Source of the DNA: Acanthaster planci | Lineage: Eukaryota > Echinodermata > Asteroidea > Valvatida > Acanthasteridae | DNA: 33,667 bases | Direction: 5' to 3' | NCBI RefSeq assembly: GCF_001949145.1 | Contig: NW_019091733.1 | Coordinates: 27,253-60,919, forward strand | In this document: positions 9,671-20,300 of the stretch, in pieces | Layout: every line of letters starts with the position of its first letter | How positions within the stretch are numbered: position 1 is the first letter of the stretch | Made by a program: the position numbers and the translations under genes | Notes under the pieces: model-generated | Seen by the model: only the letters and a program-made list of their open reading frames with translations | Told to the model about the DNA's origin: nothing | Databases searched by the model: none

Positions 9671-11931
9671 TCTTCGACTTTTCCGTTCGCGAGGTTTGTG
9701 ACGGTTTTATCTTTTAATGGCAGTAATTAGAACTAGCTGTTGATGGTTTGTGAAAATTAATTTATAATAAGAAACTGTGTACTGTGTGTTGTGAATGACT
9801 TCGTGATGTTGGCATGTACGACAGCAAAATCACGTCGGTTGAAAGCGCCTGCAACTGCAAGAACAAGTGCGTGCGGCATGTTTATCGCGAGTACTGAGTT
9901 GTACCATGCCTAGCCACTAGTGTGGCCCGTACACTCAAATTTGAATCCACCATGCGGCACATGTTTAAAGACACACAGTTTCCCTGCAAAACTTTCTTCA
10001 AAACTTCAACCCTATAGTTTTTGGGTATGATGTCAAAGTCATCTACTATGGTGAATTCAAAAGTTAATAAGTACACATGTAGCTCTCCCTTTCATTATTA
10101 GGAACAGGGTCCCCAAATGGGAGTTAGGCGAATGACAAGCTTCACAGCTCTGGGGGTAACTTCAGAAGTGTCATGATAATTTTTGTGGGCTTTTTTTAAA
10201 AATCAATTATGTTGCAAAATAACTGTCCTAGGTTGAATTTTCCCTGTTGTCTTTGATGATCATGTTGATCTTAGCCCCCCCAGCAGTCAGTATTGACAAT
10301 ACACATACAGGTGTACATGCAAATTGTCAGTGATTTCATAATGAATCAGCTTTCAGCCCAGGTTATTTTCTCCACCCTTGTGGAGAGAGCTTTCCTGTGT
10401 TGTTCCATACAGATACAGTTGTTTCCGCAGGAGAACTTGCACTGTAGATTCTGATGCTCAGTAAAAGCTGTTTCAATTTTTTTTTTCTCGTAGCTCTGCT
10501 AGTCAGCCCACAGGTAGTGACCAGCTCCTTTCTCAAGAGCGACAATGCCCGGACACCGTATGGCCCAACAATGGTCCACACCAGCCCACCAAACCAAAGT
10601 ACCGGTCAGTATTTCTAGAGGGTCCGTGCAATGAATTTAATGAGTTTTTCTGTGACACACCTTTTGTGCATCTGTATATCTCTCTTTGTATTAAAAGTGC
10701 ACTTTTTGTAAACAGTTGAAGTTGTCTATGTATTTCCAGACAATAGAGGGCGTTATTGATGTGACGTCAATCAAGGAAGATTTTGTTGTGGATCGTCTGA
10801 ATAGTTTGTGTCTTGGCCTAAGACTCGATGATTTGTAATAGCATGTCAGGATGTGTAGGGACTTGTGATGGATTCAGCTACAACACTCTTGATTTTGTTA
10901 TTTACTTGGGTTGTGCCCTGTTTGCACGTAGGCCAGTCAAACGTAATGGCGTCTACACGTTGGAAGTTTGAGCACATGGTGACGCTGGCCATGACGGCAG
11001 CCGTGCCCACCGCCTTCATTACCCAGCATCCTTTGCTGGACTACGTGCTGGCCGGCTGCCTGACCCTCCACGGCCACTGGTATGTCTCTTCACACTGTGA
11101 GCATGAACGAGAGATGGTGTGCTCCTTTACTTTAAACGAGCAAGAATCAATATTACCCTCTGACATTTTCTCTGATATCATCGCAGGCCTTTTTGGGATC
11201 CCATGCAGCAAGTCTGGTCCGAGGAAATTTAGCTCATCAGGCCCGTGTTTATTTCCAGTTTCCTTGACATGAAACGACTGAGATGAATTCTGTTCCCCCT
11301 GGATGGGATGCCTGTCCATTGCAGGTTGCTTCCCCAGCTAATGCTGGTACCCATGTATACTCCTGGGTGGAGAGAGGCAAGCAGGGGTGAAGTGACTTGC
11401 TAAGGGCCACGACATACTGCCACTAGCTGGATTCAAACCTCCAACCCTACGATTGGAAGCCACAGACCAGTTGTCCACTCTAACCACATGTCCACATGCC
11501 CCGGGGTTCCATACAGAGCCTTAATGAATTTTTCACTAACAGGGTACCCAAAATCATTGAAAAATCATGCTGTAAAAGTCCTGGAATTTCCTGAAAAAAG
11601 TAGGCTGTTCTGAAATCATGTTGTCTGAGGAAAAAAAGTTGTGGAAATGAAAATGATGCAGTGGTTATTTGTGATAGTTGGTTGGTAAAGTCCAGCATTC
11701 CAGTGATTAGAGGTTTTATTCCTGTCTTGATCAAAGCCAGTCAACGGGTTTCATTCTTTCTTTTGCAGGGGCATGGAGTCCATCTTCTTGGACTACATGC
11801 CGGGCAAGACCCTCCCCAAGGTGGCCAACTCTTGCCTCTTTGGCGTCTCCGTTCTGACCTTCGCCGGGCTCTGCTACTTCAACTACAATGACGTGGGCAT
11901 CACCAAAGCCATCATGATGCTCTGGTCTTAA
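9663..11931 (+). CDS. SDHD: Succinate dehydrogenase cytochrome b small subunit (complex II membrane anchor)
   Basis: Small membrane anchor of complex II in the inner mitochondrial membrane; with SDHC it holds heme b and the ubiquinone site. Coding exons: 9663-9693, 10494-10604, 10932-11079, 11769-11931. Phases are consistent, all junctions are GT..AG, and the TAA stop is at 11929-11931. The product is 150 aa, against about 159 in human. Residues 1-50 are rich in R, S and T and poor in acids, as in a mitochondrial targeting presequence. Three hydrophobic segments follow at about 62-78, 83-105 and 117-136. LTLHGHW (91-97) contains His94, equivalent to the heme b axial ligand; LDY (104-106) contains Tyr106, equivalent to the ubiquinone-contacting tyrosine. 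The C-terminal stretch [17 protein letters not shown] is highly characteristic of the family. The start is the only ATG that gives the presequence, and it lies within a YY1-type motif. The gene is divergent from the fusion gene on the minus strand. Confidence 0.95.
9936..10094 (+). repeat. Dispersed repeat B, copy 2
   Basis: Shares CAAATTTGAATCCACCATG, CACAGTTTCCCTGCAAAA and GTAGCTCTCCCTTTC with 8916-9110, with diverged spacers and about 35 bp less length. It lies in SDHD intron 1, so the two copies sit on either side of the shared promoter. Confidence 0.65.
11290..11505 (-). mobile_element. tRNA-derived SINE in SDHD intron 3
   Basis: On the minus strand an A-box match TGGTTAGAGTGG (11486-11475) is followed by a B-box match GGTTTGAATCC (11439-11429) at normal tRNA spacing. 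A non-tRNA body follows, containing AGCAAGTCACTTCACCCC, CTCTCTCCACCCAGG and ATGGGTACCAGC. A tRNA-like head with this CACTT..CCACCCAGG..GGGTACC style of body is typical of SINEs of marine invertebrates. It is antisense to SDHD. Confidence 0.7.
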
Positions 11932-14008
11932 ATCGCGGCTATGGCTATGGCTGTGTCTTGGAGTAACACACTTGTTTATGGGCATTTGCTGTAGCCACTA
12001 AGCAGAAGTTTTCATAGACTCCCATGTTATTCCAAGGCACAGCCACAATATTTTGGACGCAGCCCATCACAAACGCTTCGGCAGAACATGTGACCCAGAA
12101 CATCGAAATGAGGAATAAGTTGCATATTGACTTTTTGAGATGTGTTTATTGTAAGAAAATGAATTTCTGTACAGTTTATTCTGGACTGATCATAGCGTAT
12201 ATGTATATCAATGACACATTGATTAAATAGGATAACTACATGTACAGTCCTAGACAGACTAGGCCCTGAAAATTGACCAGGTAAAATTGTCTCTGATTTG
12301 CTTGATGAAAAGTGAATGTGCAGAACGTTCAAGGCAATTTATTCCTGATTTGGAATGTGTCAGGTCACACATTGCAGAAAAAAAATCTGTCTCACCCTCT
12401 GTTAACTCTGAACATCAAAGCTCACTGGGTAATCCATAAATGATAAAAACCACCCCCTTTGGGTCAGTGGCAGAGAGACAGGAACGGATGGGTTTCTTTT
12501 TCTGCGGGTTTTGCCTATGCTTTTTCTTACAGTCAGTTGTTTCTGTGAGTAATGCAGCACTTTATGGGAGGGACATTCCCCAATTCGTTGCATTATTCCC
12601 ACAATTAAACTGGATGTTGAAAAGAAAAACAAATTGACATCCCACCTGATCTTCTGCATGGAATGTATACCTGTCAAACACTTACTGCTTGTCTCCTATC
12701 AATGCCCTCCTTAAGACATGGTGAATACTTTGATTGTATTCTGATAGGCATTGTCAAGGTTTTGCATGTATTTATATATGCCGTGTGATCTGTGTAACAC
12801 GGAAGATATCGGGATATTTGATTTCAAATTATTTCATTCTAGGAGTAAGGGTTGAACTCACAGTTGTGGATCTCACTTGCATCGGGAAACAAAGTCACAT
12901 GCAGATGATCTGGTGGGATGCGGATTACATCTCAGCATGCTGGTTATTTGCCACCGGTGAATCCTCGACATGCTGCGCTTAGAAATGGACAATGCAAGGA
13001 AAGACTGAGTGACTGTTGAAAGTTTATCCAAGAAGACTATTAGAAACTGTAAAGATGCTGTTAAAAGAAAAACTATCCGTGTCCAGTCCACTTCATGCCT
13101 AGTAGCCATGATCAGACACGATTCACTGATTAATCTATGAAAGTAAATCCAAAAAAAAAGAGAGAAAACAATGTGATTTATTACAGAGCATCTCAATGTC
13201 ATACTGAAAAGGGTGTGTAACATTCTCACATGATGTAACATTTTGAGACTGTTCTCCAGAGGTGTTGAAATTTATACAAAAACTAGGTTTCTTTCTGTTT
13301 ATTTCTGTTTTTCAGTCTTGAGAGGATGGCCTCACGGTATGAGCTAATTTAAACCCAAACCTTCCCACATCTTTTAAAATCCATTGGGAGATCCAATAGA
13401 ACTTTGTAGAATTCATAGAAGATGGATAACTGTAGATAGATACTGAAAAAACTATGGTTGTGGATAGATTGATTGTGTAGCACGCCCCAATGGTTTCCTG
13501 CAAAGTAAAATATTGTTCGTGGTTCCAACCGTGCCAACAGAGTTGTACATAATGCATGTACATCACACAAGTGAAATGAACGCATTGTACAAATACTGTG
13601 CTTGGTACAGTTACATGTTGCAGTCAAAGAATTTTTAGTTTGGCTTCTGAAATGTATAAAATCAAAGCTGCAGTTCTGATTTCTTAAGCCTCACTTTCGT
13701 TCCTATTTTGGCTTGCTTTCGTTTTGCACAAACTGTGAAAGCCTGAAATAATGTTCATGTCAAATGAAGAGGCTCAGAACTTAAACTTAGCAGTCCTCCC
13801 CCCCCAACTGTTGAGGAACTGCTGACTGCCGGGGTTCAATTAAGGTCACAATAAAGTGTCAAGCAGAAGTCTCTGACATAAGGCAGCCGCATCAGGAAGT
13901 TGGCAGTAGGAGTTATGAAAATGAATTTTAGTTGGTGGACCTGAATGGGACCTTGGCATGAAGGCCAGCATAAGGGCCAGATCTTCTCCCGTTCAGGTCA
14001 TCGCAATG
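11932..14008. other. Intergenic region downstream of SDHD
   Basis: No exon or conserved protein fragment was recognised on either strand. The first few hundred bases are presumably the SDHD 3' UTR. There is no AATAAA near the stop; ATTAAA at about 12222 is the nearest variant poly(A) signal, and an AATAAA occurs at about 13851. Short open frames here lack homology, splice context or conserved composition. Confidence 0.5.
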
Positions 14009-14226
14009 GATCTCTCTCATTGGACGTCACCTTTAGAGGGAAATTGCAAATGCGTATACAACGCCAGCAAGTGCGTGTGCGCGCAGTGTGCAAAATGTTC
14101 TAAACTAGCGCGCGTGCTGAACCAAGTTTGAAATATGGCACAGCCAATGCGCGTCACGAAAATTGGAAGTAAAAAATGCTGATGCACATGGCAGTCCATA
14201 GGAAGTGACGTCATTTGAGAGAGACC
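14009..14226. mobile_element. MITE-like element with 25-bp terminal inverted repeats
   Basis: The left end GGATCTCTCTCATTGGACGT and the right end, whose reverse complement begins GGGTCTCTCTCAAATGACGT, are inverted repeats, each running on into CAC. The 218-bp interior is CpG-rich (GCGCGC motifs) and non-coding. AT dinucleotides flank both ends, too short to be a convincing target-site duplication. Confidence 0.65.
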
Positions 14227-14408
14227 CATACAACTGTGGATGTTTAACGTAAAGTTTACGTATACTTCAATAGTGCTTCGTCGTGGTATGCCCCCCCCAA
14301 AATCATTTTATTCCAGCTCCTCCCTCTTTTTAGTTGCTAGCTGTGTCTGAGTGACAAGGCAATGGCTGGATAGGACACATGGGCTTATGGCATGTCAAAA
14401 TCCACTTG

Positions 14409-14491
14409 GCTGCGGCTTGAAATTACACAAGGGTCTATAGTTTGGGCGGTAGCGGCTGCCCACAGGGTGGTGTGTAATTCCAAGCCACAGC
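14409..14491. repeat. Foldback hairpin
   Basis: GCTGCGGCTTGAAATTACAC at 14409 pairs with GTGTAATTCCAAGCCACAGC ending at 14491 (18 of 21 positions including the adjoining A/T), leaving a loop of about 41 nt. It is non-coding and of unknown origin. Confidence 0.5.
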
Positions 14492-14680
14492 TAAATAATT
14501 TGGACATGGCCGGTGGTAGCCGTAACCTAGAGGCTGCAGCCAAGTCTGATGGACTTGAGCGTACATGTGTGAGGTCTTTCTTGACGTAGCCACACAATTT
14601 GGACACAGTTGGGGCTCCCTTAGCTTGAAACATTACACAGTGAAGGCTGAAAGTTACTACTGGAAGGCTAGACTGATTTC

Positions 14681-15063
14681 AGGTTTTTTACCCTTCGTAA
14701 ACACTGCATACTCAGTGCTTGTGCAAGAGCTTGTGAAAAAGTTTGCAAGCTTACTTGGGTGGGACTCGAACCCACAACCTTCTGCTCACTAGTGCAGACG
14801 ACTCAATCACCGAGCCTGCTGGGGTCGGCTGGCTGGTCTGAGTCGATCAGATGTAGCAGCAAGCACTGCTCGGTGGTCGACTGGTTAAGACGTCTGCACT
14901 AGTAAGCAGGAAGTCATTGGTTCGAGTCTCACCCGAGTAAGCTTGTGAATTTTTTCACAAGCTCTCAGATAAGCACTGAGTGTACAGTGTTTACGAATAC
15001 ACGTCGGGTAAGGGCATAAAACCCAAAATTAACATCTCCCCCACGCAAAGTACATCTTGAAAA
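14681..15063. mobile_element. Palindromic element with two head-to-head tRNA-like units
   Basis: Two tRNA-like segments face in opposite directions: 14817-14752 (minus, B box GGTTCGAGTCC) and 14868-14938 (plus, A-box-like TGGTCGACTGG, B box GTTCGAGTC). Outside them the arms continue as inverted repeats: CTTCGTAAACACTG on the left and CAGTGTTTACGAA on the right, plus matching CACAAGCTCT and GCACTGAGT blocks. The whole is flanked by a 17-bp near-direct repeat (AAGGCTAGACTGATTTC at 14664-14680, AAGGCTGTACTGATTTC at 15064-15080), possibly a target-site duplication. Confidence 0.65.
14868..14938 (+). pseudogene. tRNA-like sequence inside the palindromic element
   Basis: The A and B boxes and a 4-bp anticodon stem (CTGC/GCAG) are visible, but the loop between them has 8 nt and the acceptor pairing is imperfect. 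It is therefore a tRNA-derived promoter or pseudogene rather than a working tRNA. The mirror unit at 14752-14817 is similar. Confidence 0.5.
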
Positions 15064-16435
15064 AAGGCTGTACTGATTTCTACTGCTCATAAAATCAGTT
15101 TTGATGATGTAGATCATTTGGTTTGAAAGAGTTACAGAAAAGAACAAGACATGTTGTACAGTTTAATACGAGTCATGTACATCATACTGTGGCATTTTTT
15201 TCTCCAAGATTTACGTTCGCTCGGTGTTATTGTAAAGATATTCAGTTCTCAGTAACAGAAATTTTAGAGTGCAAAATAAAAAAGGACAGCTGTCTATGAA
15301 GTATATTTCTGACAGGCTTCTTATTTTGTGTGTTTAGTTTTACCTGTTGGGGGGGTTGTGTTTTTGTTAGTTTTGCTTCGTTTTCTGTTTTTATTTGATG
15401 GAAAAGTGTGTAGGGAATTCCCAATACATGTACATGTATATAAAATTGATTTGAAATTTGCAACTGTCTATTGCTCATTTTGCTGATGTGTGTTTAGAAA
15501 GCACAGTTGTAACAGCATCCACTGATTAAAAACAATCTCTGCCCTTACAGGTGCTTATGTACTCCTGCATTTATGGAGAGAAGGAATTACAGCAAGGTGT
15601 CTTGCGTATGAACGCGTGCATTCGATCAATTAAGTTACTACCGGTAGTACAGGAACAGATAACGACAGATTTTGAGATCACTGCTTCATCCACGCTACAA
15701 ACCCGTCTTCCCACCTTCCTCACAAAACTGTTGTTTCATTTGATTTTAAACAATCACAAAATGTTCAGGTACCACTAAACAAAACGCCCAAAATCAATTA
15801 TCGGCTTGGAATTATAAGTGGACTGGTAACGAGTCTTCAAAGTTATCAAAACAAAAAAACGCGCAAGACTGGTAGCGAGTTTATTCGCTGTCTCTTCAGA
15901 AGCTATTTTTAATGACAAAAGCACGTGTTCGCTCAAGCGTAACATTACGCATGGGTTAGTCACGTCGTACAGTACCGTACATATGTGGCAAGCCAGGGTT
16001 GTGGTTGCGGTTTCAGAAAACAATAATTTTACGTGCAAAACTTAGCCTTGTTCTTACACCCAGTTAGGACTGATCTCTCGGTTAAGATTGGGCTGAAAGT
16101 TTACAGGTAGGTAGAAACGTCTTTGATTAATACTCGGTTCGCTTTCTTCAGACATCACGGCGCCTGAAAGCATCATGACCATGCTGAAACAAACGCGTGA
16201 AACATGACATACATGTATGCGGAAACAGCAGGCCAAACATGATATTATGACTAAACAACCAGACAACTGTTCTGCTCGTACATTTTACAGTAGGCTACTA
16301 CACTTTTACCAGGCCTACTTCCAGGCTTATTTTGTAAATTGTTGTAGGCATGTACATGTACAGTTGTATCTGAAACCAGACACATTGTCCATTTAAACAT
16401 GTTGAATTGCCCGGTTCGTGGACGAATACCACTTA
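15064..16435. other. Intergenic region, no gene recognised
   Basis: AT-rich sequence with occasional TACATG clusters. Short open frames on both strands show no recognisable family, no paired splice sites, and no composition distinct from the surroundings. Nothing could be supported as an exon. Confidence 0.5.
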
Positions 16436-17017
16436 GCCTGCCAGTCATGCCAGTTGAGTAGGTACCATTCAGAAAAGGCTGGCCCTGCATGAACATGTAA
16501 TACGCGATGTATGGATGCTGCTTGTTGTAACATATCCGCTTGTTGATTGTCAGAACCCAACAACAGATGGCGTTCTTTTCCACACAATGTATGTCACGCT
16601 TCTGGAAACATCCGCTTGTTGATTGTCAGAACCCAACAACAGATGGCGTTCTTTTCCACACAATGTATGTCACGCTTCTGGAAACAAGACTAGGCGTCTT
16701 ATCCCTGAATAAACCACACCAGAGTCGAGTCCTAATTAGTTCTCCTCTGTCCATCCATTCATCCTCCTAAAACGGTCCCGTACACTTTACACTTGTCATC
16801 GTGACATGGCTGACCAGCTGACCCTAATTTAAACCAGACTGGCCTGCAAAATTCTAGGTGCCTGCCTGCCAGTCATGCCAGTTGAGTAGGTACCATTCAG
16901 AAAAGGCTGGCCCTGCATGAACATGTAATACGCGATGTATGGATGTTGCTTGTCATCGTGACATGGCTGACCAGCTGACCCTAATTTAAACCAGACTGGC
17001 CTGCAAAATTCTAGGTG
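16436..17017 (+). repeat. Cluster of interleaved recent duplications upstream of PTPMT1
   Basis: Three near-perfect duplications are nested here. Block A (90 bp) occurs at 16436-16525 and 16864-16953 with one mismatch. A 76-bp unit is directly repeated at 16535-16610 and 16611-16686. Block B (69 bp) occurs at 16792-16860 and 16949-17017, and its second copy overlaps the end of block A's second copy. Their high identity implies recent origin or assembly error. The cluster ends 370 bp before the PTPMT1 start codon. Confidence 0.9.
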
Positions 17018-17388
17018 TTTTCTGCATGTATAGGTAGGCCATGTACATGTACTACCCTCCGGACGGTCATGTGACAGAGGGGTATTAAACTTAAAGCAAA
17101 ATTTTCAATTTTGACTGTTAAATTTTACTTTTTAGAACATCTCATCGCTTTCAGGTGGCTAGACCTATCAAGTCAATGCAGGATAAAATTGGTACTTTGA
17201 TGGTTACAAGTATGGTAGCACAGATCTGTATACATTCACTGACAATTTTTTCCCCGTAACAGAATGTCGCATACCCAACTGCTAGGTTCAAACCACTTCA
17301 CAGCTTCTGTTTTTCTTTTGATTATGTGGCTCCCAGATCTGTTGTCCGTCTGGTCGCTTCCCTGCCTGCCTGGGTGAATAGCACGGGC

Positions 17389-20300
17389 ATGGGGTCCCGG
17401 GTTCTTTTCTATCCTACCCTGGGCTACAATGTCTTCATGAAGAGCGTGTCATCGCGGGAATGGTATGACCGGATTGACAACACAGTCCTGCTCGGGGCGT
17501 TGCCACTGAGAAGTAAAAACATCGCGCAAGAGGTGAGTATCCATGATCGGTGATGTTGCAAGCTGACATCTGGTAACCCCAGAAGTGTGAGGTGTGTCGT
17601 CTGCCACCTGCCCTGCGGACGATGAACCCTCACAGTCCCGGGTGTAGACATCAGAGCCCAATGTCACTGTGCTGGTAACTGCACGATTCGTGCTAACAGA
17701 GGCTTTCCGTATTTCATGGAGACCGTAAGCAACAAGCTGGACAGACGGCATGCGTACCTCAGACAAAAAATCTGCTTAACGTAGTGACACGTGCGCGCGT
17801 GTTTAAGCACTAAGCATGCCGAGCTTATAGTAAACAGTGTCATTTGCAGTAGTAAGCACAACTTTGCTAACTGTTAACCAGCTTCATGAAATTTGACCCT
17901 GGTCTAAAATAAAACCTTGACGTGGTCTTCAAACTGTCTATGTAAGGACGTGCAGGTGCATATTAGTACATGTAAATATTTAGATCTATGACTAATTTAG
18001 CCCTAACAATCCTGCACATCATTTGGCTTACAGGACTCAGTATTATAATATTACATACATGTACATGTAGCAGTCTCAGCCTGAAGGACCTAGTGCTACA
18101 AATTACTACTTCTGGCTAGGGCACCCTCCATTGTTTCTTGTACAGAGAACGATAAAGCCATGCATTCATAGTGCCACAGCACTGTATGGTACATTGTCTT
18201 ATTGTATTTTATGGCTTCAGAGAACAATAAGGTCATGCCCTGTTATAAGCGACAGCACTGAATACCTCGTTTTACTACTAAGTAGTAATTTTTAGTATTA
18301 TGTAGGGTTAGCTACCGGTACATGTAATGAGAATAATGTCTTGTCATGATGAGCAGAATGTTGATGACGCTGGAGGTGTGTGTGGGGAGGATGGGGTTCT
18401 TCCCACCCTTCCCCTCCCCCCAAAATTGAAAAGTACAACAGATGTAAAAAGGGGAAAAACTAAAAAAAACAAATGAGAGCTAGAGATGATGGAAGGGGAT
18501 GTCAAGTACCATTATGTTTGAGAAAAGCTCAAATTATTTTAGATTAATCTGTGGAAAAATAATTGCAAATCAAAATCCTTTATTGAACTATACCAGTTTG
18601 CGCATGGTGATTGAATAAAAGGATACAGAGGGGGGCGTTCCCAAAAAAAAAAGCTGGTCATTACAACTGATCAACATGTACAGTGTATCGTAAACATGTT
18701 CAACATTACATGTGATGTTCTATTTCTTGTCGACATGAAGACGATGAGATCGATGTTTCTTTACAGCTCTATAATATTCAAAAATGATTTCAAATCACTT
18801 TGTTTCGACATATGTTGACAGTGCTTGAACTCTTGTTGCTAAATTGTATGATATTTCCGTCATTTCTGTATATTCAACCCCCCCCAGGATATTTTATTTG
18901 TTACATACATTCACAACGTTCAATACTCCACATTTTGTACTGTACATGTACATGTACATGTATGTACTGTACAGTACATGTACACTGTAGTTGACATGTA
19001 AAGTTACAACAAACTGGACACCAATCTCGGACACCTATTGTACATGTATATTCCGTCTACATGTACATATACAGTAATTAACATGATCTTTCTGGATTTT
19101 ACAAATTACCGTGTTATAATGGATATCGGTACCCGGTACCGTGCATTATCAGTATTCGAAAACAAAAATACAAAGACTTGGGGATCTAAGCGAGCAGGAT
19201 GTTGTATTGTTCAGCAATGGTCTTATCACTGGTTTCCCACTGTGTACGTACATGTACAGGTGTATGCATACACATACATGTATCTGAGATAAATGTACCA
19301 TTTGAGCATGCTGAATGGGCCACTTTGCTGTCTCCCGGTGAAAGCATCTGGTTGTCATATTTTCAATACGTACACGTATGCGGGTGTTTCTTTTCAAGGG
19401 GTCCATTGTCATTAGGAAACACCCACGATGGTACCAGCACATGTACACTTTGACAGTGTTTGAAGGGGGCTGTTCAGTAAACTGCAGGGCCACAGACATG
19501 GCAGAGTTAAGTTTTTCATGATGAGTTGATCACATTGTACGTACCGGTACTATCAGCAAAAGAAAAATGGGTCTAGTTTTTATCAATAAGACAAAAAGTA
19601 CACTTGTCACAAGCGCAGCATTTTCAGAGAAAAAGGAGGATCAATCATCTACAGTTGATTTCAAGTAAATCGTGTTTAGGAAATACATGTGTACTGTAAC
19701 ATGTATTTATTTATCTATTTATTTACATTTTATTTCATTCAATTCTACCAGGGTAGCCCCCATCCGTCATCAACAGACTGCTCTCTCTGGGGGCCCTGGA
19801 TTAAGTTTTAAAAAAAACGCAATGTGTACATAATAAAATTCATGTACCACAGGCTCATAAACGTGATACAGTTTAAAAGTACATGTGACATCAAAACATT
19901 TAAAACCTTGGAATATTGATTAAACATACATGTACCAACCCAAATAGGTAAACCAAAATTTAATAACAAATGCATTGAAACATATTAAATATATGAAGTA
20001 AAAGGTTGATAAATCAGTCAATTACCCATTTGGGAAATTCTTATGTTTTAAAATACCCGATTTGTTCTCATGCCAAAATGACCCATAGTCCTATTAGTTG
20101 GTTTCCAAATGTTGTGGCTGCAGCCCATGACCTTGCACTGGTTGCATGGGGAGTTGGGTGAGTTTTTGTTGACGGTGAGCGCTGAGGGAAATAATCGTTA
20201 CCACGCTTGAATAACTCTGCACAGTGGGCTCGTACATGGATAGAGGCATGAGATGTAAAGGGTTTTGCCCACACGGCTTGACTCAGTGGTGGGCTCGCGT

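Noticed and set aside
10865-10931. Alternative SDHD start at ATG 10868
   Set aside because: This lies in intron 2, immediately before a good CAC GTAG acceptor. Exons 1 and 2 supply a proper presequence in matching phase.
14868-14938. Functional tRNA gene
   Set aside because: Promoter boxes are good, but the anticodon loop has eight nucleotides and acceptor pairing is imperfect, and the sequence is embedded in a palindromic element.
17326-17388. Upstream extension of PTPMT1 starting at GTG 17326
   Set aside because: GTG is not a normal nuclear start codon in animals, and the ATG at 17389 gives an N-terminus of the expected family length.
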